Of a DNA stretch of 64,000 nt, positions 1-10,773 are shown one piece after another. The stretch spans positions 62,001 through 126,000 of the forward strand of contig JADNRV010000131.1 of assembly GCA_015499995.1 (NCBI GenBank), in the 5' to 3' direction. The notes under the pieces were generated by a model. That model did no database searches and was not told the DNA's origin. It worked only from the letters and a program-made list of their open reading frames with translations. The stretch is from Flammula alnicola. Its lineage: Eukaryota > Basidiomycota > Agaricomycetes > Agaricales > Strophariaceae. How positions within the stretch are numbered: the first letter of the stretch is position 1; each line of letters opens with the position of its first letter. A program made the position numbers and the translations under genes.

Positions 1-3000
1 TTTAGCTCACCCAACTTTGCTTTTTTCAAGTACTTCGCCAATGTGCCCTGGACAAAGATTTTGAATTGTTCGAAGCTGGAGACAATACTGAGGTTGGTGA
101 AAAGGGAATTACTCTGAGGTTCGTGTTCTATACCGGATATGTTAAAGCCGTGTTCTAATCTACGTCGTAGTGGAGGGCAAAAGGTAATATTCCTTTTGTC
201 GATGACCCACGCTATCTGAACTTGTGTAACTCGACAGGCTCGAGTCACTCTTGCTCGAGCAATTTACTCGCAGGCTAAAATTATACTGTTGGACGACGTC
301 CTTGCCGCATTGGACGTACATACGTGAGTAGCTCACTGATGGCACTTGGGTGCGGCATTAACGTCTGTGCAAGATCTGCCTGGATTGTTGAGAAATGTTT
401 CGGAGGAGATCTAGTCAAGGGACGCACGGTTCTGCTCGTGGTAAACATGTTCTTGTTCTCGTAGTCATTGTGAGAGCCACTGATAAGCCCTTGATAGACT
501 CATAACGTGGCTTTGGTCTCACCTGTCGCCAAATTTGTCGTCTCGATTGGCCATGACGGTGTGATCAAAACTCAGGGAATGGATATCGAAACCTCCCTCG
601 CTAGCGACCCTACCCTTGTGGCAGAAGTCCAGCTCGAACAGGAAGAAATGGAAATAGCAAACCAAGAGATACCATCCCTCGCGAAGAAGGAAGCTCCTGC
701 AGATGGTAAACTTGTCCTTGCGGAGGAGATCGCCAAGGGGCATGTGACTTGGAAATCCTTGAAATTATTCCTTTCTGGACTAGGAGGAGATTACCCCCTT
801 ATCTTCTTTTCACTTTGGATCTCAGGATTCTTGATAGCCAATTCGGTCAGAGCCTTTCAAGTATGGTTTCTTGGATATTGGGGATCTCAATATGAAACCC
901 ACCACCCTTCAGAAGTTCGAGTCTTCCAGTAAGCATTTATTCTTTTGTCATGTTCCTGACTATATTACACTTGACTCACAATATGCAGTTACCTCTCCTT
1001 ATATTCGCTTATTGTCATTGGAGCAATAGTCCTTTCTAACGCATCATTTTTTCTCTATGTCTCTGGGAGTATGAAAGCTTCTAGGACCATTAACACTTTA
1101 TTGGTAGAGTCGGTCCTCGGTAGTACCCTCCGGTGAGTCATATATCATTCATTTGCCCCTCTTATTGACATGAATGCTGTAGGTGGTTAGATGAGACTCC
1201 GACCGCAAGAATCATCTCCAGATTCACCCAAGATATACGCATGGTTGATGGACCAATCGCAGAAGGATTTCTCTCCTTGAGCTCCATTGGGGTGACCATG
1301 ATCACCAATATCGGTGTCATCTTAATTTTCACGCCGATTTTTTTGTTCCCTGGATTGGCTGTGGCGGCTCTTGGGCTGTACCTTGGAAACATCTATTTGA
1401 AAGCGCAGCTGTCTGCTAAACGCGAGATGAGGTATATAACTTCATTCATTTCTTCGTTCAAAGCTGACATGATGCATATGGTATCGTATTAGCAATGCGC
1501 GCTCGCCTGTTTTGGCTCATTTTAGTGCTGCCGTTGCTGGTATAGGTGAGTTTAGTATGTTCTATATCATCAGGAAGACCTAAAACAGCAGTAGTCTCAA
1601 TCCGCGCATATGGGGCACAAGCAGCTTTCAAGGTCGAGTCGCTCAAGCGCATCGATAATTATGTGCGGATTGCTCGGGTGTGTTACAACTTAAATCGATG
1701 GATTTCACTGCGCATCAACATATTGGGTGACTTGTTCAATGTTGCCTTGGCATCATATCTTGTCTATGGACCCTCTATCGGCGCGTCCAACACTGGATTT
1801 TCATTGAACATGGCCGCAGATTTCTGCACAATGATCCTGTGGTGGGTAAGAATTTTCAACGAGTTTGAAGTTCAGGCGAATAGGTAAGCATCTTTGACTA
1901 CTAGTCTAATCGTAACTTGAAGTAGATGCTGACATTTGTATAACAGCCTGGAACGTATTCAAGGGTACATTGATATTGACCACGAGCCCAAACCCACGAA
2001 ATCTGGTGAACCTCCAGCAGCATGGCCCACGAGTGGCGATTTAGTTGTCGAAAAGCTATCAGCTCGTTATTCGCAGGTATGGTCTTTGGCATACGCATGT
2101 ATTTGACTCCGTTTGATTTTCGGCGTCTTGCAGACAGGCCCAACAGTCTTGCACGACCTCTCTTTCCATATCGAGTCTGGACAACGTGTTGGTGTAGGCA
2201 AGTATCGCGGCCTCGACCTCCCATATACATTCGCGCTGACTATGTCTAACAGTTGGCAGAACAGGAAGTGGCAAGGTCAATATTTCATCAATCGCAAGAA
2301 TTACGAGATCTTACGTGCTTCGTAGAGCTCTTTGACTCTATCACTTCTTCGTTGTATAGTCACAGAGGGGACTGTCTACTACGATGGTATTCCTACAAGT
2401 AAGATCAACCTCCATTCGTTGAGGTCGAATATCACCATTATTCCTCAAACGGTAAGCGAAGTAGTGAACACTTGAGATGTTTAACTAACCTTTCTTTTAA
2501 GCCCGAGCTTCTAAGTGGTAATCACACTGAAAACCTTACGTACACGTTAATGGTCGTTCTGACAATGTTGTACTCTAGGAACCCTCCGCCGAAACTTGGA
2601 TCCATTCGAGGAGCATGACGACGCAACACTGAATGATGCACTTCGTGCGGCAGGTTTGTTTTCACTTCAAGATGAACTCGGCGAGGCGCGTATTACTCTC
2701 GACAGCAACATCACCACGGGCGGAGGCAACCTGTCTGTTGGTGAAAAGCAAATTCTTGCACTTGCTCGCGCTATGGTTCGTGGTAGCAAACTCCTTATTC
2801 TCGATGAAGGTTCGTTGTCATTTTACGGGATAATCTATTGAAATTTGATTTCACTCTACAGCAACTTCTGCGATCGGTATGATTTTGTCCTGTGTCGAAT
2901 TCGTCTGTTCCTGATAGCTCGCGTTCTCACTCAAGACTACAAGACTGACGCTGTGATACAAACAACTCTCCGCCATAAACTGAACGTCGATGTCACTGTT

Positions 3001-3336
3001 ATCACTATTGCTCATCGACTGCAAACGATCATGGATGCTGATAGAATTGTGCGTTCACATTTTTGTTGGCTTTTATCTTCGCTTAACCCAGAACAAAAAA
3101 CACAGATGGTCCTTGATGAAGGTCGCATTGTAAGCGTTTTCATTGGATCTTAGGGATCTTACCGATCAACTGATACATGGGCACAGGCTGAATTCGACAC
3201 TCCCAAGTCTCTACTGCAAAGAGACGACAGCATGTTCAAGGCGCTGGTCGATGGCAGTGGGGACAAAGCTGCGCTGTACGAGATGGCGGAAGGGAAAGCG
3301 TCTTCTTCTCGACATGAGGAGGCGCCATCGGCATGA
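1..3336 (+). CDS. ABCC (MRP-type) multidrug transporter, 3' half
   Basis: The left edge of the window falls in an intron; coding resumes at base 31 inside nucleotide-binding domain 1. NBD1 shows an LSGGQ signature and a Walker B (ILLDD) near 289-300. A second membrane domain follows at about 960-1880, rich in hydrophobic segments. NBD2 has a Walker A GRTGSGK (2257-2276), an LSVGE signature near 2735, a Walker B (LLILDE) near 2790-2810, and an H-loop AHRL near 3010. The reading frame stays open through about 17 short introns to the TGA at 3334-3336. Family knowledge: full-length ABCC proteins export organic anions, conjugates and drugs using ATP, at the plasma or vacuolar membrane. The substrate cannot be told from sequence. 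Two splice oddities (a 13-nt exon and a GC-AG intron) are listed separately. A degraded paralogue lies on the other strand at 49-55.6 kb. Confidence 0.92.
171..183 (+). other. 13-nt micro-exon encoding the ABC signature core
   Basis: Between an intron ending in AG at 169-170 and a donor GT at 184, thirteen bases complete the codons for S-G-G-Q-K. Joining the upstream exon (ending ...ITL plus two bases at 119) to this piece and then to the exon beginning GCT CGA near 238 gives ITLSGGQKAR, the canonical ABC signature. Without it the signature would be missing. The paralogue at 52.2 kb has the same arrangement. Confidence 0.75.
2198..2252 (+). other. GC-AG intron next to the NBD2 Walker A codons
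   Basis: The exon ends at 2197 and the intron begins GCAAGT rather than GT, ending with AG at 2251-2252. Removing it joins GQRVGV to VGRTGSGK in frame. The surrounding donor bases (G|GCAAGT) fit the strong consensus normally seen at GC donors. The paralogue on the minus strand has a GC donor at the same codon. Confidence 0.75.
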
Positions 3337-5476
3337 GGAAGAATTATGGGTGTAACTCGGGGTCATAGCGTGCAGTCAGGAAAGTTTCTCATGGTTTGAA
3401 ATAATCGTAACTTTAGTTCTGTAGGAAAGCTATAGTGTGTGGATGAGTTTGAGCCACGAGCATGAGAGATTTATTTTAGGATAAATTGATTATGTAAACA
3501 ACTTAGGCGCTGGCGCTGAGCGCCGAGCTGCGATGTCAAAGTTTTCGCCTCGTGTACTGAGTACTTGAGCCCAGCGTGAATGCTGGAAGTACTTTAAGTA
3601 TGTTCGATTGTTTTTTCACCCATTAGATAGCATAGATTATATGATCTGATTGTCCTAGCCAGTACCAAGGTCGGCGAGAGTCAGCTAATCGAAGAAATCA
3701 GCTTCTTAATCAGGTTCAATAGCGGCCAAGAACCTGCCTGGTCAAAGGGCTTCTCTCCAAACGCCTTCCTGAATCTCTTCCATCCACTTCTTATCAGCTT
3801 GAGAGACCGTCGCGTGCCACTGAAGCTCACTGAAGCGAGGATGAGAAAAATCATCAAAGCAAAGACTTGGCGTACTTAATTGAATTCGACGCTGCCTTAG
3901 TTTCCTTGGCCGCGTTCGACTTTCAAATCCAGCGGATTGATGATCTGTCAACAGCAGATGAAGTGAGTTGGTCACGAAAGAAAGAAGAAGCTGAGCTAAA
4001 CACACATCAAATGCGTCTATATTCCAATTACAAGGCTAGGAAGATCCAAGGAATCTCGCGACACAATCTCCTGTGATGCAATTCACGAAATGGCCACAGC
4101 TAAACCAGTGCAAGGCAATCAGCCATGGCAATGAATTCAATCACGAAAACGTTAACGATGACATACTTGACGAGTTGGGCAACCTGTAAAATTCCTTCGT
4201 CTTGCAGAGCTCTCTTCGCTTGGTCGGTAGGAGGTTTATCGGACCATCGCTTCCATTCTTTGATCCTTAGGGTTTTCGGGGAAACATACTACTGGCCACA
4301 GCAAGTAGTAACCGACATGGCCTAATGAATAAGGTTCCGACTAAAAATGACGAGGAAAACACTGGTAGCAGGCGGCATTCCTCTGAGAACGTGGCTGGAG
4401 ACGATAAGCCACGACTTCTAGACTTTTCGCGAACTTTGTCCGAGTCGTCACTGGCTTGGTCTGTAAAATGTGTTCGCTATGCGATTCTTACAGGTCCAGG
4501 AAGAAGCTAGAGGAGCTTACTATCGTGTACTGGTGTGAGATCGAGGTAAGAGCTCGCGGTAAGAGCTCGCGTTATTGATATATATTTTAGTTGTATCCAT
4601 TCTGAAGAGAGAGTGGGTGCCCACACAGCACAACGAAAGGTGAGTATATCGTATTGGTCGACCGGGTATGTCGGTGCATGAATTTCGAAGCTTGAGAACG
4701 CAATAGAAATGTTGTAACATGTGGACAAGACAAGTCCGATGCGAAGGTGAAATGAAGAGATGACGATAATCAAGGGTTGTGTTAGGCTGAAAGGATACTA
4801 GCAGATGGGAAGAACGCTTTCGTTGTTTGAACCGCGAGTGGAAGAGGGAGTGTGTGAATATTGACGCGGACTTTGGTTTTTCTCTTTCCGCCTCTCCTGC
4901 AGATCGCGGTGTTCGATGCTTATATCTCAGAACCGCCTAGTTTTTTTTCGGCATTTTAGTTGTTATGCGCCCCACTACCGACATTCCTAGAGGCAGGCGA
5001 TGCTCTAGGATGCTCTAGACAGATACCGTTCAATCAGTTCTTTCACCTACATGAACTCTCTCCTCAGGGTATTCGATAAACACCCATAGAAACTGCCCTC
5101 ACCGACAGTCATCAATTTTATTCATTCCACTGACATGTGCGCATTACAACTTCCCTTTGGATTAAATAATACTGCAGGCGGTTGTGCAGCTTTCTTCGCG
5201 TCTTCTAATCATCCTAGCATCGCAACACCTCCTTAACATGCACACGACGGGCTCGGCGATGTATGTAACATACATGCGGAAAGCACACCAACATCCAAAC
5301 TGCGCCTTTTAACTGGAATCTGGCCGCCAACTAGGAGGAGCCATGCATTACCAGGAGTAGAAAGCATGATGTACTCTTTTTATCGCATCACATCACCAGT
5401 TCAAATCCGACTTAAAGTTATCACCTTGCCATTGCCAACGGTGAGCGGCAGCGCCGCGTCATATAGCAATGAACAT
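3337..5476. other. Intergenic region with one unresolved minus-strand coding trace
   Basis: The 3' flank of the ABC gene is followed by sequence with no confident gene. On the minus strand, 4270-4140 reads as a plausible exon (R-I-K-E-W-K-R-W-S-D-K-P-P then a hydrophobic stretch), and 3960-3757 reads as a possible terminal exon ending WREAL-stop. I could not join them into a convincing protein or recognise a family. The direct repeat GAGCTCGCGGTAA/GAGCTCGCGTTAT near 4550-4574 is a short local duplication. Nothing else stands out. Confidence 0.3.
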
Positions 5477-5557
5477 GGCCGTGTGGCGAAATGGCATCGC
5501 GTCTGACTACGACTCAACGTGATCAGGAGATTGCAGGTTCGAGACCTGTCTCGGTCA
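5477..5557 (+). tRNA. tRNA-Arg(ACG) with a 9-nt intron
   Basis: The sequence folds as a tRNA. The acceptor stem is GGCCGTG with CTCGGTC and discriminator A, and the D arm starts GCG. The anticodon stem is TCTGA/TCAGG with anticodon ACG at 5509-5511. A short intron (5513-5521) sits after position 37, the canonical place. The T arm is GCAGG-TTCGAGA-CCTGT. A-box and B-box (GGTTCGAGACC, 5536-5546) are present. The acceptor stem contains one T-T mismatch at pair 6-67. The ACG anticodon would be read as ICG after deamination and decode CGU/CGC/CGA. The isotype agrees with fungal arginine tRNAs that start GGC..GTGGCG. Confidence 0.88.
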
Positions 5558-5560
5558 TCC

Positions 5561-5565
5561 TTTTT
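5561..5565 (+). terminator. RNA polymerase III terminator
   Basis: Five T residues begin four bases after the tRNA discriminator base, followed by CTTT. This is the expected Pol III stop signal for the tRNA gene just upstream. Confidence 0.7.
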
Positions 5566-6482
5566 CTTTGCTGCTACCTAACATCTACTAACCAGAATTT
5601 CGTTGATTCCAGCGTTGTCATACAGTATACGGACTTCCCCAGCATACGATCGCTGTAAAATTCCTAATATGGAATTTTTAACCAGATTAGTCAAAACACG
5701 ATCCATGCCTGGGACGCCTCAGGAAGTCAATTAATGCATTGTGAAAGGACTCGGGGAATAGTTATCTTTCTTTATATGCTGTAGCTTATCGTACAAGACA
5801 TGACTAGCTCCTCACAATAGCCAGAGAAATTCATACTATCATAGGACGCCTTGGAGATCAGCACTCTGCCTTTATACCTACATCCAGTGCCCCTTCTGCT
5901 TAGAATGACGATTTAGGTGCCTAGGTCAGAAATATAATTCATGACCCTTGCCGAAGGTGAGAATTCAAAATGTCAAAAGTGTGGTTTGCGATTGGTTTGC
6001 AGAGATACGGCAGGTCTTCATCGAGTATCTGGGTAAGAGTATTGTTTCTCAACTCTCGCGCGAATCGGCGTTGCTCCTTGGCTATCGTCCTTATTTTCTT
6101 ATCTCATCTAAGCGATATCCCAATGGCATTGGTTTTCGCTCGTAATGGAGTATGTCGTGCACATAGCCTCGGACAGGCAAAACATACAAACTTTTGAACT
6201 ATTTCACAGTGCATCAAGTGCCTAGCTAGGTACAGTACGTATAGCAGAACCCTTCGTCCATATGTAACTGGGCTTATTGGCGTGGATAAATCATTTCTTT
6301 TGATATATTGACAGATGTACGGTATGATGATGAGCTTAGGCCGAGACCACAGGCTTTAAACAGAGGGATCCTCACACCCTCATTAGTTCATTGTGCCGTT
6401 AATTTGTACGAACCTGGACATCGTCCAAAATTCGCAATGACCTGAATCGCGCTGACATTTCACACACACCTCTCCACAGTGG
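5566..6482. other. Non-coding stretch, nothing recognised
   Basis: Only short chance reading frames are present. I see no conserved protein, RNA gene or long repeat. Confidence 0.4.
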
Positions 6483-7154
6483 ATGTCACTGAATAAGCCT
6501 TTCCGCCGGATCGCCCCAACCGACCCTTGCTCGCAGGTCGTCGATTGTCATTGGATGGGCTTGTGGGAACGCCTGCGCGTAAGTATCTTCACGCGTAAAG
6601 AATCTGCAGCTCAACAACTCCTTAATTTTCAATCTCGTATCATAGGTCTACATACAGACTGATGTACTAATGTAAGTAAGAAATTTCTGATGTGGAGTGA
6701 CCGTCTGTTCCAGCGAGCAACTGAGATAATAAAGGAGCGGGATTCTTGGGCCCGAGAACCGGGGCCGAGATAGTCTGATCCGAGTCGGTCTAAATACTCG
6801 GCGAACAATATTTCTGTGATCTTTTATCTACCTTTGTCGATATCGTATGTTTCAAAATATCTGACGTTTTTAAGGGTTTTAAACCTCCTTGAAAACCCTG
6901 CGCTTCGACATCCAAAAAAATTTAAAATTTCGAGGGACCGTCGAGATCAATATTTTCACAGAAAGTACGCGACCCCAAAACAAGCGCTCCGGTCCACAAG
7001 CTGCTGGTGATACCGATTGCAGCTGATTGCAGTCTTACAGAGCCTGAGACGAAGGGACGCCATTCTCAGAGAGCTTTCACATGCCAACGACCTGGAACAT
7101 TGCGCCAATGCTCAGTTCGTGGACTCGGATGGTGATGAGTCCGAGGAAGAGTGA
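6483..7154 (+). CDS. Possible small hypothetical protein
   Basis: An ATG at 6483 opens a stretch reading M-S-L-N-K-P-F-R-R-I-A-P-T-D that runs to a GT donor after GAACGCCTGCGC near 6579. A terminal exon (about 7040-7154) reads L-R-R-R-D-A-I-L-R-E-L-S-H-A-N-D and ends in an acidic tail DGDESEEE before TGA at 7152-7154. The sequence between has no clear exon, so the model may join unrelated pieces. No family recognised. The acidic C-terminus suggests, weakly, a nuclear or nucleic-acid-associated protein. Confidence 0.25.
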
Positions 7155-7947
7155 ACATCAGCAAAAGCGGGAAAAGCGGGTGAGCCTGGGTGGAAGTCCG
7201 CCGGGGCTGCCGTGAATGGCAAGCTATACAACGCCAAATATACCCTCATATAGCCTGGTCAGATCGTCACCCGCCATGTGAACGGTTTGCCAATTCATCC
7301 CAATAATTATGATCCTTGCCAATCTTTCAGCAATCCATGCGAGAGGGTTGTCAAGTTGCTTACCATGTTTTTGAATATCTACCGGCCTTGTCATGCACAT
7401 GACATGGCCTTGCCCGAGAACCACCTACCTTTTTACACATTGGCAAATTCGTACACTCTTTGCCAATTCATTCATAAGATTTATGCAGCTCCCGTCAACT
7501 TGTCCATTATCACGCTGGTAATTTTTACCTGCAGGATTTTCATTGGGAATGCTTGGACTGGTCGAGCCACTGACAGTGCAGCGGTCAACGGAAGCCAAGC
7601 TGCTCAAGCTCAAGCACAGGAAACATAGTATACATTATTTACATATACCTCTTTTTAGTTGGGACTTCAAGTTGGATTCACGGACATGCCATACTTCTCG
7701 GAAGATGTGGAGGTTGCAATGGCAGAGCGAAGGTGCCATGAACTGATGTTTCTCTCAATAGGCAGGGATTTGCGTGAATGGTGCGGGAGGTACAGGCTCG
7801 GAGCGCCATGAAGATCCTGACAAGATTGAAACTCAAAGGAATTAGAACGGAGGTAGGTGAACAGAATGAACGCAAAATTTCAATTTCAGAATTCTCGTGA
7901 AGTTCGTTCAAACTCCGCCACACGTGACCGCGTTTCAACAAATAAAA
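7155..7947. other. Non-coding stretch, nothing recognised
   Basis: A 116-codon open frame at 7278-7628 has unlikely composition and no recognisable motif. TTGCCAATTCAT occurs twice here (near 7287 and 7460), hinting at a small dispersed repeat. Confidence 0.3.
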
Positions 7948-8940
7948 ATGTTATCGGATCATCAGGTTCATCTTCCATCTTTCTTCCATCCTCCTTCATT
8001 TACCCTCGCGCAAAGGGTGCATCTTCTTACGATTTATCGGATGTTACTTGAGGTGGTAACTTTACTGAGTACTCTCACTCCCTTTGGTAGTGCAGACTGC
8101 ACGGCACATCGTCATTGTTCGATGGTCTTTATTCGACAACATTCACGACAACAGAGATTACCTCTACCGCCAAATGTGGGACAACAGATAGGTAGGTATC
8201 GTTATTAGTACCCACATATGGACTGTCGAGGGACTCCGCCACTGACTCGAAATGTTCTAGATGGGATTAAATCAGTATGCGCTTCGAGCATGGGTGAGCT
8301 ATTGATGCGCAAGTCGTACCTTTGCTGACTCTTGCACTCTTCCTCCACCCAGCGCGATGAACCTACACAAATTATTGCCCTAACCCGCCCTCATCAGTGT
8401 TGAACCCAAGGCCGTTGACCTTATGACAGAGAGTAAGCACACGTTTGAATCGGAGCATCTTTCATTGACTTATTAGCGTTGTAGTATCCTCCAGCCGACG
8501 CCTCAAGCGATGAAAGGCAGCGCCTGAAGAGCCTCGACGACACCGATGAAGAGCACAGTAAGCCTTGCACACCTAAACTTCCGCTTGAACCTCGTTAACG
8601 CGTCGGCTATTCACACAGATTCACCACAAAATCTTGCGGTTGGCATGCATCATGCGATTGGGTCTATTGTCGCACAAGTGAGTTCTTCCATTACCTGACA
8701 TCATATCATCGGCTTACATTATATGCAGAGCTGCTTTGCAATCGGTGCAGTGTATCATCAAATTCTTCAATGAGTACGTCTGTATTTCTCCGCTGTTTAA
8801 TTATTCTGATTCCAACCTTTACCAGACAGGTATTGGCAGTATCCGACGTGGAAGATCCTGCAGTGGCAGAAGAAGCAGAATCTGACATTGCACGGTTGAA
8901 GACACAGCGCACCACAAAGCACACACGTTGTAAAGATTGA
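7948..8940 (+). CDS. Hypothetical protein, multi-exon, possibly damaged
   Basis: The ATG at 7948 opens an exon containing L-A-Q-R-V-H-L-L-T-I-Y-R-M-L-L-E. Further exons read TARHIVIVRWSLFDNI, DSPQNLAVGMHHAIGS, DASSDERQRLKSLDD and a C-terminal AVAEEAESDIARLKTQ, ending TGA at 8938-8940. Splice sites of ordinary form separate most exons, but the exon near 8350-8430 does not stay open in one frame. The gene is therefore either damaged or wrongly modelled by me. No family recognised; the tail is charged and probably helical. Confidence 0.4.
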
Positions 8941-10773
8941 TATGCGCATGTACTATTGTTGCTCTCACTCAATGACACCTGTTTGTCATAAGATATATGT
9001 ACTGCTTTTATTCCTCCTGTAATCCGTACATTAAGATGTAAAAAATGCGAATTTTCAAAACCAAATGCTTGGATTGTAAATGCATAAAAGTATTGACTAG
9101 CTATGCATACTCATATCTACCCAAAAATCCTGGTAATGATTGCCAATTTCCCGAAAATGACAATGGTATTTAAGCCCGGGTGATACTTGGCAATCATCAC
9201 AAGGACTGCCAGCTTCGCCATCCTGGTGAAGATTACACAATATTTGCTTTCCGGTAAGGCACTTTGGTCAATTGGCAATCACTCGAGAGCTTACCTGGAT
9301 TATGTCGGATTGTGGACATGGTAAAGGTTTATATACCTATATCTGCTTTTCATGGTTTTGCTGATGAACTATTCGACCACGCCACACAACCGGCGGAACG
9401 TATAATTCATCCGATTTCAATTGTTCATCAACGATAGGAACCTGCAAAGAAAAGCTGCCCAGCGAAAGGTTTGCACAAACCCATGCGGACGTGGAATCCT
9501 CCCTGTACGGCGGGGATAGTGTCAGGTTTCGATGCAGATAATCTGAGATGGATACTTGATATTTCATACTTTGAAACCCCAACGTTCGTGGGAGGTCGCG
9601 ATCTGCACTTGTTCCTAAAGCTGTGTGGCCAGGTGTCTGGAAATGAACGTGAAATATAACTCAATGAACTATCAGGGGAAGCGCCGTGATTAGTGTTCAT
9701 TTCGAAAGCCACTCACTATTCTATTCGCCATGTATTGTAGTAGGCACATTTCCGAGGGATCTCATGCGGGAAGTAGGATTTTCCAGTGAGGCTATGTATT
9801 TAGTATACCTTGTATAAGTATAGCTTCATTAAACCTTAGGTCAATAAATACCATGAAGGTGAAGAGGCAACTATTCATAGAGAGTCTTAGAGACAGGTGG
9901 TCCTTGTTGGAATAAAACAAAGCCCCCCTGAACCGAAGAGATTCATCCCATCGGTGTCGCTCTAGAAGCTTGCGTACCTCAGTTTTACGAAAGGGATATG
10001 TTAGTCGTCAAGAGACGACAAGAACCAGAGACTAGACGTAACCTTATAGTCATCAGTTCGTCGCGAGGAGGTTGATGTTGTTGGACTTCAATGTTATTGG
10101 AAAATCAACAACAAAGGACACGAGGCCACAACGTGTTGAGGCGGGCTGCCGCGACTCCTCATTGAAAGGCAGGGAAGTGGATATCTTCTCAATAATCACG
10201 TCACCAGCTAGAAAATTCTATCATTCAATTTGAGTTGACTGACATATATAACAGAGCAAAGAGCAGACGCCACCCTCATTCTAGTGAGCATTATATATTT
10301 TCCTTTTCATATCCGAGATAATTGCGTTGTGGTATATCCCGGAAGAGAGTCGCCAATAACTTTGAGTAAAGCGCCGAACGGGTCACGTAATTTGGCATGC
10401 ATCCCAATATCGTGCATCAACGCGAGTAAGAAAAAAAAGTGCCCTTGGAACATTTCAACGTATAAAGAACGTGTTACATGGCCGTTCGTGAAAGATCATT
10501 GAAAGAGAGAGAAGCGCATGGGACAAAAACGCGTCTCAGGTACGGGCACGTGATGTCTGGACTGAGCCAGAAAATTGCATTGGCTCTTTATCCTGATCAG
10601 TTAGCAGCTCTTTTCGTTTTTCTTCAAAAGTCCTTTCACATTCCATCGATCAGTTGTATATATACGATACCCTCTAGCTGGATCAAGGTGCGTTCTCTGC
10701 GCACCCCGGAATTCTGCACCCTGCACGTTGCAGCCAAGAAGATCTAAATCCCCCTCGCTAGACTGCGGTCAGA
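8941..10773. other. Intergenic; short hairpin and upstream region of the importin gene
   Basis: No convincing gene. A 10-bp inverted repeat lies at 9137-9196 (listed separately). A CACGTG E-box occurs near 10548 about 225 bases upstream of the importin start codon and may belong to its promoter. Short open frames on both strands at 9337-9712 and 10284-10747 lack motifs. Confidence 0.35.
9137..9196. repeat. Short inverted repeat (TGATTGCCAA / TTGGCAATCA)
   Basis: TGATTGCCAA at 9137-9146 is the exact reverse complement of TTGGCAATCA at 9187-9196. A further TTGGCAATCA occurs at 9272-9281. It could be a small hairpin, a MITE remnant or paired binding sites; nothing decides between them. Confidence 0.5.
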
